Assembly: GCA_964404765.1 (NCBI GenBank)
Contig: CAYOLL010000012.1
Coordinates: 6,115 to 63,447 of the forward strand
Length of the DNA stretch: 57,333 bases
DNA from: CAYOLL01 sp964404765 [NCBI: uncultured Gemmatimonadota bacterium]
GTDB lineage: Bacteria > 4572-55
Direction of reading: 5' to 3'
The notes below the pieces were generated by a model. The model was given only the letters and a program-made list of their open reading frames with translations. It searched no databases and was not told where the DNA came from. A program made the position numbers and the translations under genes. Positions 35,995 to 43,573 of this stretch are shown piece by piece. Within the stretch, counting starts at the first letter, position 1, and every line of letters starts with the position of its first letter.

Positions 35995-37314
35995 CTATAG
36001 TTTGTAGATTTTTTGGCGGTTTTCAGCTATATTTTTAAAAGCGTTACGCGCATCAAAAATAAGCCGGGCGTGACGGGCAATGACTTCCTTATCGTAGCTT
36101 GAATGCGCCGTTGTAACAATCAGGCAATCAAAACTTTTGAGATCTTCTTCACTCAGCGAAGTTGACAAAAGCTCATGCCCGTTTTCCAGTTTCAAAGTTG
36201 GAACATACGGATCATTATAGGCAACCGCTGCGCCCTTTTCTAACAACAGATTGATGATGTCCAATGCCGGCGATTCCCGATAATCATTAATGTCACTCTT
36301 GTACGCGACGCCAAGAACTAAAATACGCGAGCCTTTGATCGGCTTGGTATGTTCATTTAACATATCGCTGACCCGGTGAACGACATAAAGAGGCATATTC
36401 GAATTAATGTCCCCGGCTAATTCAATAAAACGCGCAAAATAATTGAGTGTTTTTAGCTTCCAGGACAAATAAAACGGATCGATTGGAATGCAATGTCCGC
36501 CCAGTCCCGGACCCGGGTAAAACGGCATAAAGCCAAATGGCTTTGTCGCGGCGGCGTCTATAACTTCCCAGACATCAATTTTAAGCCGGTCACACATGAG
36601 GGCAATTTCATTAACCAAACCAATATTGACGCTGCGGAACGTATTTTCCAGCAGTTTAACCATCTCAGCAGCCCGGCTGGTCGAAACTGCAATCACTTTT
36701 TCAATGGATTGTTCATAAAAAAGCTGCGCAATCACCGTGCAATTATGCGTAATTCCGCCTACAATCTTGGGCGTGTTATGGGTAGCAAAATTTTGATTGC
36801 CCGGATCAACTCGCTCCGGTGAGAAGGCCAGAAAAAAATCCTGACCGACTTTCAAACCCGTTTCTTCCAGCATAGGCAGAATCAGCTCTTCGGTTGTGCC
36901 CGGGTAAGTCGTGCTTTCAAGGACAATCAACTGACCCGGCTTTAAAAACTTTTTAACGCCTTCCACGGCGCTTAAAATATAGGAAACATCCGGGTCTTTG
37001 GTCTTATTGAGTGGAGTTGGGACACATATTACAGCGACATCCACTGTTGCTAATGCCGCATAATCGGCGGTTGCTTTAAAGCGACCGCTATGAATAGCCT
37101 CTGCAACCTGAGCGTTACTGATGTCGGTAATATCGGATTTGCCCTGACTGATATGCGCTATTTTTTTCGGATTAATATCAATTCCGACGACTTGAAAGCC
37201 GGCTTTTAAAAACACCAGCGACAGTGGAAGGCCTACATAGCCCAAACCAACTACGGCCAAGGTGGCCTGTTGGTCTTTTATTTTTTGCTCTAACATCTCA
37301 TAGGTTTTCAACAT
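35995..37314 (-). CDS. Nucleotide sugar dehydrogenase (UDP-N-acetylglucosamine 6-dehydrogenase type)
   Basis: 439 aa NAD-dependent four-electron oxidase making a UDP-uronic acid for surface polysaccharide. The Rossmann motif GLGYVGLPLSLVFLKAG, PTPLNKTKDPDVSYI, LESTTYPGTTEEL, FSPERVDPGN and the catalytic Cys in GLGGHCIPIDPFYLSWK (about residue 272) match the WbpA/WecC-type branch rather than UDP-glucose dehydrogenase. AAAGGA precedes the ATG. No glycosyltransferase or polysaccharide cluster is adjacent. Confidence 0.93.
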   Translation of the reverse strand: MLKTYEMLEQKIKDQQATLAVVGLGYVGLPLSLVFLKAGFQVVGIDINPKKIAHISQGKSDITDISNAQVAEAIHSGRFKATADYAALATVDVAVICVPTPLNKTKDPDVSYILSAVEGVKKFLKPGQLIVLESTTYPGTTEELILPMLEETGLKVGQDFFLAFSPERVDPGNQNFATHNTPKIVGGITHNCTVIAQLFYEQSIEKVIAVSTSRAAEMVKLLENTFRSVNIGLVNEIALMCDRLKIDVWEVIDAAATKPFGFMPFYPGPGLGGHCIPIDPFYLSWKLKTLNYFARFIELAGDINSNMPLYVVHRVSDMLNEHTKPIKGSRILVLGVAYKSDINDYRESPALDIINLLLEKGAAVAYNDPYVPTLKLENGHELLSTSLSEEDLKSFDCLIVTTAHSSYDKEVIARHARLIFDARNAFKNIAENRQKIYKL

Positions 37315-37614
37315 TTTTGCAAATCCTTTTAATCAATATACAACAATTTTTGGATGAATAAATTGGTAGTACAACTCAACAACTCAATAGTAATGCTTGA
37401 AAACGACCGTCATTGCAAACCGCCATTGGAAGCAATCTTGCGGAATAAAGCCGGGGCAGCCTTGCTTCGTCCCTCGCAATCGCAAAGGAAACGCTCCTTG
37501 CAGTGGCAGTCGTTGCAGCATTACCTGTTGATCACCATCAATAAATTAATTAAGAGTTATGAAAATAGATTGTACTACATACTGAAGTCAAGGCAATTTT
37601 TACGTACTTTTTTC

Positions 37615-37643
37615 TTGACGGCCTTTTTCTTTTATGTTACATT
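37615..37643 (+). promoter_or_regulatory. Sigma70-type promoter upstream of a structured non-coding region
   Basis: TTGACG (37615-37620), 17-bp spacer, TACATT (37638-37643). No convincing ORF follows it before the inverted-repeat element at 37867, but several hairpins do. Confidence 0.55.
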
Positions 37644-37649
37644 CGCAAC

Positions 37650-37840
37650 CCTGTAAAATTGATTTAGATTTTCTGTGCCAATTCGTTGGCAGACGCATCG
37701 GCACGTTGGGTCACAAATGTAGTAACTGCGGCATTTAAACGACGATAAATCCGGTATTTATCTGCCATCTTGCAGTTAGACAAACAGCAAAATTAGAATT
37801 TCTGGATGGAAGTCGCGGTAGTTCTTACCGCCTGTTTTAC
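37650..37840 (+). ncRNA. Candidate structured small RNA
   Basis: About 190 nt between a promoter and a weak terminator-like hairpin. Seen are TGCCAA-TTCG-TTGGCA (37677-37692) and a nested stem: TAACTGC (37723-37729) and GGCA pair with TGCC and GCAGTTA (37772-37778), around GATAAAT-CCGGT-ATTTATC (37744-37762). A final hairpin GCGGTA/TACCGC (37815-37831) is followed by CTGTTTT. It does not resemble tmRNA, SRP RNA or RNase P RNA. The size would suit 6S RNA, but no closing stem was found. Confidence 0.35.
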
Positions 37841-37866
37841 ATAGGATAACATCAAAAATTAATACC

Positions 37867-38027
37867 TAAGTTGAGCGGTTGTTTTCTCGAAAAGTGCATC
37901 AAACCCTTATGGGCATTGGTTTTTACGAAAAAAGAATTTTCACTTAATGAGTGAAAACCGCTTTATCCGCAAAAGTAGACGCTATGCGGGTTTAAGATGG
38001 ATTCTGGTAAAACAACCGCTCAACTTA
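37867..38027. mobile_element. 161-bp MITE-like element with 19-bp perfect terminal inverted repeats
   Basis: TAAGTTGAGCGGTTGTTTT (37867-37885) and its exact inverse AAAACAACCGCTCAACTTA (38009-38027) bound about 120 bp with no ORF. An inner hairpin-like GAATTTTCACTTAATGAGTGAAAA is visible. It ends 19 bp before the -35 box of the DUF2007 gene. Confidence 0.8.
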
Positions 38028-38045
38028 AGTAATAAGTTTTTTTTC

Positions 38046-38074
38046 TTGACGCCTTAAGTTTGAACTGCTACAAT
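38046..38074 (+). promoter_or_regulatory. Sigma70-type promoter of the DUF2007 gene
   Basis: TTGACG (38046-38051), 17-bp spacer, TACAAT (38069-38074), 69 bp upstream of the ATG at 38143. It lies immediately downstream of the inverted-repeat element. Confidence 0.75.
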
Positions 38075-38142
38075 TTTCTTGAGTTTGAAGACCAAGTTAA
38101 GTTGCGTATTATATTTATGAACATTTAAATGGAGGTGGTTCT

Positions 38143-38679
38143 ATGCCGTCTTGTCCAAATTGCCATTGGGAATATGTGGATGGAACAGAAAATTGCAGTG
38201 ATTGCGGAGCAGAATTGGTGGATGAACTGGAGATTGAAAAATTTCCGGACGACCTTGAAACTGCAGAATGCTATATCGCGGAAGATGAAATCGAAGCGGA
38301 GATCGTGAAAGGCATCCTGCATCAAAACCATATTCCCTGCATTATGACTTCACAATATAGTCATATTGTCCATCCTTTCTCTCATATCGGCGCTTCCGGT
38401 GAAGTCGGTATTCTTGTTCCGACGTTAATGCAGGAAGAAGCCCTGCTTATTATTAAGGAATATAAGGCTCAACAGGGGCTCCTTGATGATGACTTTAGCG
38501 CGAAGAGCGAAGAAGTCGAAGATGAGGTGTTTGGCGAAGATCCGGATGCAGATGAGGATGAGTTTGAGGATGAGTTTGATGATGATTATAAGGATGATTA
38601 CGATGACGATGAAAAAGACGATGAAGATGACGATTTCGATAATAACAACTATAAAGATGATGATGATGATAAATATTAG
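38143..38679 (+). CDS. Zinc-ribbon DUF2007 protein with a poly-acidic tail
   Basis: 178 aa. Cys4, Cys7, Cys18 and Cys21 (CPNC...CSDC) form a small zinc ribbon. Residues about 40-112 (ETAECYIAEDEIEAEIVKGI, HIPCIMTS, GEVGILVPTLMQEEALLIIK) match DUF2007, a small domain predicted to bind a ligand or signal. Residues about 120-178 are extremely rich in Asp/Glu with scattered Lys and Tyr, ending NYKDDDDDKY, and are predicted to be disordered. GGAGGTGG precedes the ATG. The function is unknown; the tail could buffer cations, mimic nucleic acid or anchor a partner. Confidence 0.85.
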   Translation: MPSCPNCHWEYVDGTENCSDCGAELVDELEIEKFPDDLETAECYIAEDEIEAEIVKGILHQNHIPCIMTSQYSHIVHPFSHIGASGEVGILVPTLMQEEALLIIKEYKAQQGLLDDDFSAKSEEVEDEVFGEDPDADEDEFEDEFDDDYKDDYDDDEKDDEDDDFDNNNYKDDDDDKY

Positions 38680-38699
38680 TTGTTGTTAAACTTTGAGTG

Positions 38700-38850
38700 A
38701 TTTATGCTTGCCACAAAGGCAATAAGCTAATGATTCTTAGTGCCTTTGTGGCTAATAAATATATCAGCGTTATATCAGTGTTAAAAATTCAAATTTTCAA
38801 CAAGCTTCGTGAAACTTAGTGCTTTCGTGGCTTTGTGGCGGGTTTTAAAT
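38700..38850. repeat. Interspersed 'CTTAGTGCCTTTGTGGC' sequences
   Basis: Two facing copies (about 38707-38755 and 38800-38840) of a phrase built from GCCACAAAGGC and CTTAGTGCTTTCGTGGC. Related text occurs at 17735-17758, 29767-29800, 29950-29976, 40830-40850 and 48067-48090, always between genes. Confidence 0.65.
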
Positions 38851-38893
38851 TTTTCAAGCTAAAGCTTTCTTCTATGATGCGTATGATGCGTTA

Positions 38894-40027
38894 TCACCCG
38901 GCAATGAGCCGATCATAAATCTGCATATAATGGCCAATCATTTTCTCTTCTGAAAAATTAGTAACTGCACGTTGTCGCGCTGCTTGGCGCATTTTCTGAT
39001 GCAAATCCGGATGGGACAGGATTTGCAATGCGTCGTCACTCATGCCCTGTACATCGCCAACCTCACGCAGAAAACCCGTCTCGCCTTGTATCACAACTTC
39101 CGGAATTCCACCACAGTTCGAAGCAATCACCGGCACTTCGCAGGCGCAGGCTTCCAAAGCCGCCAGACCAAAGCTTTCGTTCTCGCTGGGCAGTAAAAAC
39201 AAGTCGCTGATGGACAGCAATCCGCTGACACAGTTTTGCTTGCCCAGAAAATAAACGTGGTTTTGCAAGTCTAATTGACGGATTAATTCCTGCGCTTTGG
39301 AGCGATCCGGGCCATCTCCAATAAGCAATAATTTTGCCGGCATTTTTTGTTGTACCAAATGGAAGATGCGCACCACGTCTTCCAAGCGCTTGACCGGCCT
39401 GAAGTTAGAGATATGGGTCAGGATTTTCTCGTCGGGCGCGGCAAAGTCGGAACGGCGCTGCGGACAAAAATCGCGGTGATAGTCGTCAGGGTTGATGAAA
39501 TTATAGACAACGTCAATATGTCGCGTAATGCCAAAATTTTGAACGGTCGCCTGCTGCAAAGCCTTTGAAACCGTGGTAACGGCATCGCTTTGTTCAATGC
39601 TGAACTTGGTGATCTCGAAATAGGACTTATCATTGCCGACCACGGTAATATCCGTGCCGTGCAATGTGGTGACAAACTTAAACGGATGCGCCGGCAGCAT
39701 TTGTTTGGCCAAATATGCGCACACGGCGAAAGGAATGGCATAATGCACATGCAAGATATCGAGATCGACGTACTTAACCACTTCCGCCATTTTGACTGCA
39801 ATGGCCAGTGAATACGGATCGCTGTCAAATAAGGGATAGGACATCCGCTCAATTTCATGAAAATAAATATGACTTTGATAGGATTCCAGCCGAAAAGGCA
39901 GCGAAAAGCTGATAAAATGAACATCATGACCGCGCTTGGCCAACGCCAATCCCAATTCGCTGGCCACGACGCCGCTGCCGCCGTAAGTTGAGTAACAAGC
40001 TATACCGATCTTCACTTTAGCCTCCAT
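38894..40027 (-). CDS. bshA: N-acetyl-alpha-D-glucosaminyl L-malate synthase
   Basis: 377 aa GT4 glycosyltransferase, first step of bacillithiol synthesis, joining GlcNAc from UDP-GlcNAc to L-malate. The N-terminus IGIACYSTYGGSGVVASELG, the segment HVHYAIPFAVCAYLAKQ, TLHGTDITVVGNDKSY, SNFRPVKRLEDV and the donor-site ENESFGLAALEACACEVPVI are characteristic of BshA. bshB1 lies just upstream in the same direction, 64 nt away, with an imperfect inverted repeat between them. Confidence 0.95.
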   Translation of the reverse strand: MEAKVKIGIACYSTYGGSGVVASELGLALAKRGHDVHFISFSLPFRLESYQSHIYFHEIERMSYPLFDSDPYSLAIAVKMAEVVKYVDLDILHVHYAIPFAVCAYLAKQMLPAHPFKFVTTLHGTDITVVGNDKSYFEITKFSIEQSDAVTTVSKALQQATVQNFGITRHIDVVYNFINPDDYHRDFCPQRRSDFAAPDEKILTHISNFRPVKRLEDVVRIFHLVQQKMPAKLLLIGDGPDRSKAQELIRQLDLQNHVYFLGKQNCVSGLLSISDLFLLPSENESFGLAALEACACEVPVIASNCGGIPEVVIQGETGFLREVGDVQGMSDDALQILSHPDLHQKMRQAARQRAVTNFSEEKMIGHYMQIYDRLIAG

Positions 40028-40037
40028 TTAGGCTGTT

Positions 40038-40085
40038 AGGCTGTAGGCTTTTAGGTTGTAGGCTGACCCTAAAAACCTATAGCCT
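40038..40085. repeat. Imperfect inverted repeat between bshB1 and bshA
   Basis: AGGCTGTAGGCTTTTAGG (40038-40055) pairs with CCTAAAAACCTATAGCCT (40068-40085) at 15 of 18 positions. It fills the gap between the two cotranscribed genes and could act as a processing or attenuation hairpin. Confidence 0.6.
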
Positions 40086-40091
40086 ATCCAC

Positions 40092-40802
40092 CTATTTTTG
40101 AATCCAGGTTTCGATTGGATCATCAATTCGAATGGACTCGCGCATAAAAAACGGTTCGGCGTAGGCCGCGCCGATTTTTGAGCCCCAAAAGCGCATCATC
40201 GCCGTCAGGCTTTGCAGGAAATCCGGCGAGCTGAGAAATGTTTGCTCGCCTGTAAAATTTTGATCAAATTGGCTGCGATAGGCTTGAATAGCCGCCATTT
40301 TTTGCTCGAACACCGGGCTTACATCGCACAAAAACGACGGCGTAAAATCATAGTGGGAATGATAGTATAAAACGCGCTCCGGCCGATGCGGCGCGGCTTC
40401 CGGCTCATAGTTTTTGACGCCGGCCAGGAATGCGGCCTCGGTGACCAATTGGCTGGTCTTGACATGATCGGAATGACGCTCGTGCCAGTGCGGCGTCAGG
40501 ACCAGCGCCGGACGAAAGGCGCGGATCGCCTTCACAATGGGGGCTTTGTGCGCAGCGCAAATTTCCAGATAGCCGTCGGGCAAGCCTAGATTCTGACGGA
40601 TATCCAGTTGCAAAATCGCGGAGGCCTGAACGGTTTCGGCCTGCCGGGTCGGCAGATCGCCCCGTGTACTCAGCTCGCCTTGCGTCAGGTCTATTACGCC
40701 GATGCGATAGCCGCGTCTTTTCATCATCAGCAAAAAGCCGCTGCAATGCAACTCCACATCGTCGGGATGGGCGGCAAAGGCCAGAATGTCAACAGTATTC
40801 AC
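40092..40802 (-). CDS. bshB1: Bacillithiol biosynthesis deacetylase
   Basis: 236 aa LmbE-like zinc deacetylase that removes acetate from GlcNAc-malate. Metal ligands are in AAHPDDVELHCSG, and the BshB1-type segments TQGELSTRGDLPTRQAE, LGLPDG, RPALVLTPHWHERHSDHVKT and SHYDFTPSFLCDVSPVFEQK are present. Translation starts with GTG (40802). With bshA it supplies glucosaminyl-malate. The final enzyme bshC (cysteine addition) is not in the window. Confidence 0.94.
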   Translation of the reverse strand: MNTVDILAFAAHPDDVELHCSGFLLMMKRRGYRIGVIDLTQGELSTRGDLPTRQAETVQASAILQLDIRQNLGLPDGYLEICAAHKAPIVKAIRAFRPALVLTPHWHERHSDHVKTSQLVTEAAFLAGVKNYEPEAAPHRPERVLYYHSHYDFTPSFLCDVSPVFEQKMAAIQAYRSQFDQNFTGEQTFLSSPDFLQSLTAMMRFWGSKIGAAYAEPFFMRESIRIDDPIETWIQK

Positions 40803-40976
40803 GGTTTAGTCGCTCCATAAATTCTGGAATTTGCCACGGAGTCACAAAAAGCACCTCGGCAAGAAATCATAGGTCTGCATAAATACGACGTGTGTTTGAA
40901 CAAACTGTGTTAGCGGGACATGTTTATGGTTCAATAGTAAATACGCAGGGTTCCCCTCGATGTGAACTTAAACAGA

Positions 40977-41564
40977 CTACAATTTCTTAAGAAATTCCAA
41001 TATTATTTTTTGATTATTGTAGTAGTTTAATTGATCCTTAGTTGCATGAACAAACCAATTGTCGGTAAAAGAGTAAAGGTCGTCTTTATACACCTCAATC
41101 AAAATGTCTTTGGAAATTCTAAGCGCAGGTGGATCAAAAATCAACCATTTTCCTTTTTTTTTCACCAGACGATATTCAACCGAATCCGCCTTTGCATCTT
41201 CAACAATTTTTCCATAGGCAGTTTTATATGACATTACAAATCGGGCAAGTCGCTGGTATACGACAACAGCAAAAGCGCTTGTATCTGAATCCACCTCTAC
41301 TTTTTGGATGTAAAAAGTGCTGTCTACTACAAAAAGAGAATCGACATATAATGGAAGGATAACTCTGCCCTTAAATTCGTTAAGAGCCACCTTTCGCTCA
41401 TACTCAGGACTAAATATCGCTTCACGCCGCAACTCTTTACTGCCCGAAAGCTCGCCTTGACAAAACACCTCAAGTGCTTGGCGGGCAGAGGTTGCATTCA
41501 TTCCGTAACAGGGAAACACAAATAGCGAACATATCCAAACAAACAGTAAAAGCATTTTGTGCAT
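40977..41564 (-). CDS. Exported protein of unknown function
   Basis: 195 aa with a signal peptide (MLLLFVWICSLFVFPCYG) and a mixed alpha/beta body. SARQALEVFCQGELSGSKEL followed by VYQRLARFVMSY and YRLVKKKGKWLIFDPPALRI resembles the layout of NTF2-like/DUF3828 periplasmic proteins, but no family is assigned. Composition is more AT-rich than the neighbours. It stands alone between bshB1 and sucD. Confidence 0.7.
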   Translation of the reverse strand: MHKMLLLFVWICSLFVFPCYGMNATSARQALEVFCQGELSGSKELRREAIFSPEYERKVALNEFKGRVILPLYVDSLFVVDSTFYIQKVEVDSDTSAFAVVVYQRLARFVMSYKTAYGKIVEDAKADSVEYRLVKKKGKWLIFDPPALRISKDILIEVYKDDLYSFTDNWFVHATKDQLNYYNNQKIILEFLKKL

Positions 41565-41654
41565 AATTTACCCTCTTCTTCTTAACTCATGAAGCTTTAC
41601 AAGTGCCAAGGATCCAGCACGGCCAACGGCGTCATGCAACCTGAATAGTCTTGA

Positions 41655-42572
41655 CTAAGATTGAAACGGAATTCCGTGCTTCGTCAAAACGGCCGCCGTC
41701 GCTTTGGGAATATCGTTAAAGGAATCGACGACCTGCGCTCCCACTTCCCGCAGACGCTTGACTTTGCCTTCGTGGGTGCCGCGGTTGCCTTCCACAATGG
41801 CGCCGGCATGGGAAAAGCGGGTGCCCTTTTTGGCCGCCTTGCCGCCGATATAGGCGATGAGCGGCTTGGTGAATTGTCCGCTTTCAATCAAATCGGCCAC
41901 GCGCTCTTCCTGCGAGCCGCCGATTTCGCCGAACATGACCACAGCCTTCGTATCCGGGTCGGCCTCGAAGTGCTTGACGACTTCCGGATGCGGCATTCCG
42001 ACCACTGCGTCGCCGCCGACGTGAACAATGCTGCTCAAGCCGATGCCGCTTTTGCTCAAGTAATAGGCCATGGAAGACGTCATGCCGCCGCTGCGCGAGG
42101 TGACGCCGACCGGGCCGGGGATAAACCATTCTTTGGCCGACTTGGCCTGCCCGCCCATCATGCCCAAAACGCCGCGGTTGGGGCTCAGCAGACCCAGCGT
42201 ATTGGGTCCGATAAAGTGGGCGTTACATTTTTTGGCAATATTGGAAATCTGCAGCACGTCATAAATCGGCACCCGATCCGGCACGATGACCAGCAGCTTA
42301 ACGCCGGCTTCCAAAGCTTCAATAGCCGCGTCTTTCACCAACGGCGCCGGCACAAAAATGACGCTGATGTCGATTCGCCCGATTTTTTCGACCGCTTCTT
42401 CCACCGTGTCGTACACCGGCACATTCAACACGTTCTGCCCGCCTTTGCCGGGAGTGCAGCCGGCCACGACTTTTGTGCCGTATTCCATCATCAACCTGGC
42501 GCGGGTCATGCCTTCGCGGCCGGTAATGCCTTGCACCAATACATTTTTTGTCTCATCAATTAGAATCGCCAT
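41655..42572 (-). CDS. sucD: Succinyl-CoA synthetase (ADP/GDP-forming) alpha subunit
   Basis: 305 aa. The CoA-binding N-terminal domain (VLVQGITGREGMTRARLMME), CTPGKGGQNVLNVPVYDTVE, GPNTLGLLSPNRGVLGMMGG and the phosphohistidine loop RFSHAGAIVEGNRGTHEGK identify it. It interconverts succinyl-CoA and succinate with substrate-level phosphorylation, the step before succinate dehydrogenase. The beta subunit gene sucC is not adjacent. Confidence 0.94.
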   Translation of the reverse strand: MAILIDETKNVLVQGITGREGMTRARLMMEYGTKVVAGCTPGKGGQNVLNVPVYDTVEEAVEKIGRIDISVIFVPAPLVKDAAIEALEAGVKLLVIVPDRVPIYDVLQISNIAKKCNAHFIGPNTLGLLSPNRGVLGMMGGQAKSAKEWFIPGPVGVTSRSGGMTSSMAYYLSKSGIGLSSIVHVGGDAVVGMPHPEVVKHFEADPDTKAVVMFGEIGGSQEERVADLIESGQFTKPLIAYIGGKAAKKGTRFSHAGAIVEGNRGTHEGKVKRLREVGAQVVDSFNDIPKATAAVLTKHGIPFQS

Positions 42573-42642
42573 TGTTTTGTCCTTTCGTGTTTTTAGATCA
42601 AAAAGCGATGTTTGTGATTATCGACACCCACGTACGCGGCGG

Positions 42643-43473
42643 CTATTCCGCTTTAACAGCTTCGGCATAGCCATAGATTTCAACACCCGATTTTTGGGCG
42701 GCCTCTTTGGCTTTGTCATCTATCATGGGGGAAATGGCAATCAAGCGCTGCGCCTGACGTTGATGGCGCTTTTCGTAAAAACGGGCTTTTTTCTCGAAAA
42801 AATAGATGTCGCCTTTGGATAAGGATGACTTGATTTCGCAAATGATCAGCAGGCCGTTTTTGATAATAATGTCCAATTCGATTTGATCGGGACGGCCAAA
42901 AACTTCGCCGGCTTCGTCGAGATCGACGTAGTTCAACACCTCAACGGCAAAGGATTTTTCCAAAATAGCGCGCAAGCCGTTGCGGAAGGCAGCTTCCGAG
43001 CGAAAACCCCACCGTGCGCCGATAGCACCGAACGCGCTATTGATATCCTGTTTACATTCGGCTTTGATATCACCCATTTTGCTAAAAAGATGCTCGATCG
43101 TTTTTTGATTTTCGGCCCACTTTTCGTTTGATTCCTTTTTCTCTTCAGCACTTTTTATCTGCCACTCTTCCCACTTTTTTTGATTTTCAGCCCATCGCTC
43201 TTGATCTTGTTTTTGCGATTTTTCCCACTTTTTTTGATTTTCAGCCCATCGCTCTTGATCTTCTTTTTGCCATTCACGCCACTTCCGCTCATTGGCCTCA
43301 CGGTCACGGCGCAATTCGTCCAAGACGCGGTCGAACCTGCTTTCGGTCTCGGCTTTATCGGCAAAATGCCGGCGCGACAGGTCTATAATCATTTGCCGGA
43401 CTTCCAGGTCGTGCTGCACGATTTCCGGTAATTCCCGGGTGATGATGTCTTTAATCTCAGCGGTCGTCATCAT
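42643..43473 (-). CDS. DUF3782-type PD-(D/E)XK protein with coiled coil
   Basis: 276 aa from the ATG preceded by GGAGAG. An N-terminal helical part is followed by a long charged coiled coil (about residues 40-130) containing an 18-residue duplication (DQERWAENQKKWE twice; 54-bp DNA period around 43170-43270). Residues about 150-276 are the nuclease-like fold: GFRSEAAFRNGLRAIL, PDQIELDIIIKNGLLIICEIK with the D...ExK signature, then KKARFYEK. The function is unknown; the family is common in cyanobacteria and candidate phyla. Confidence 0.82.
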   Translation of the reverse strand: MMTTAEIKDIITRELPEIVQHDLEVRQMIIDLSRRHFADKAETESRFDRVLDELRRDREANERKWREWQKEDQERWAENQKKWEKSQKQDQERWAENQKKWEEWQIKSAEEKKESNEKWAENQKTIEHLFSKMGDIKAECKQDINSAFGAIGARWGFRSEAAFRNGLRAILEKSFAVEVLNYVDLDEAGEVFGRPDQIELDIIIKNGLLIICEIKSSLSKGDIYFFEKKARFYEKRHQRQAQRLIAISPMIDDKAKEAAQKSGVEIYGYAEAVKAE

Positions 43474-43573
43474 GGTTACTCTCCATAATTCCATAATTCA
43501 GAAAAATGTCTGTTAGTTATGATCGCACACAGAATAAAGTTGTGAAAAACGAAAGCCACCATGCCTAAAAGCT

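Noticed and set aside
37354-37656. 100-codon ORF in the gene-free region
   Set aside because: No ribosome site, no domain, and it overlaps the promoter preceding the candidate RNA.
41661-42563. 300-codon open frame antisense to sucD
   Set aside because: Shadow of a well supported gene; His/Ala-rich translation without a domain.
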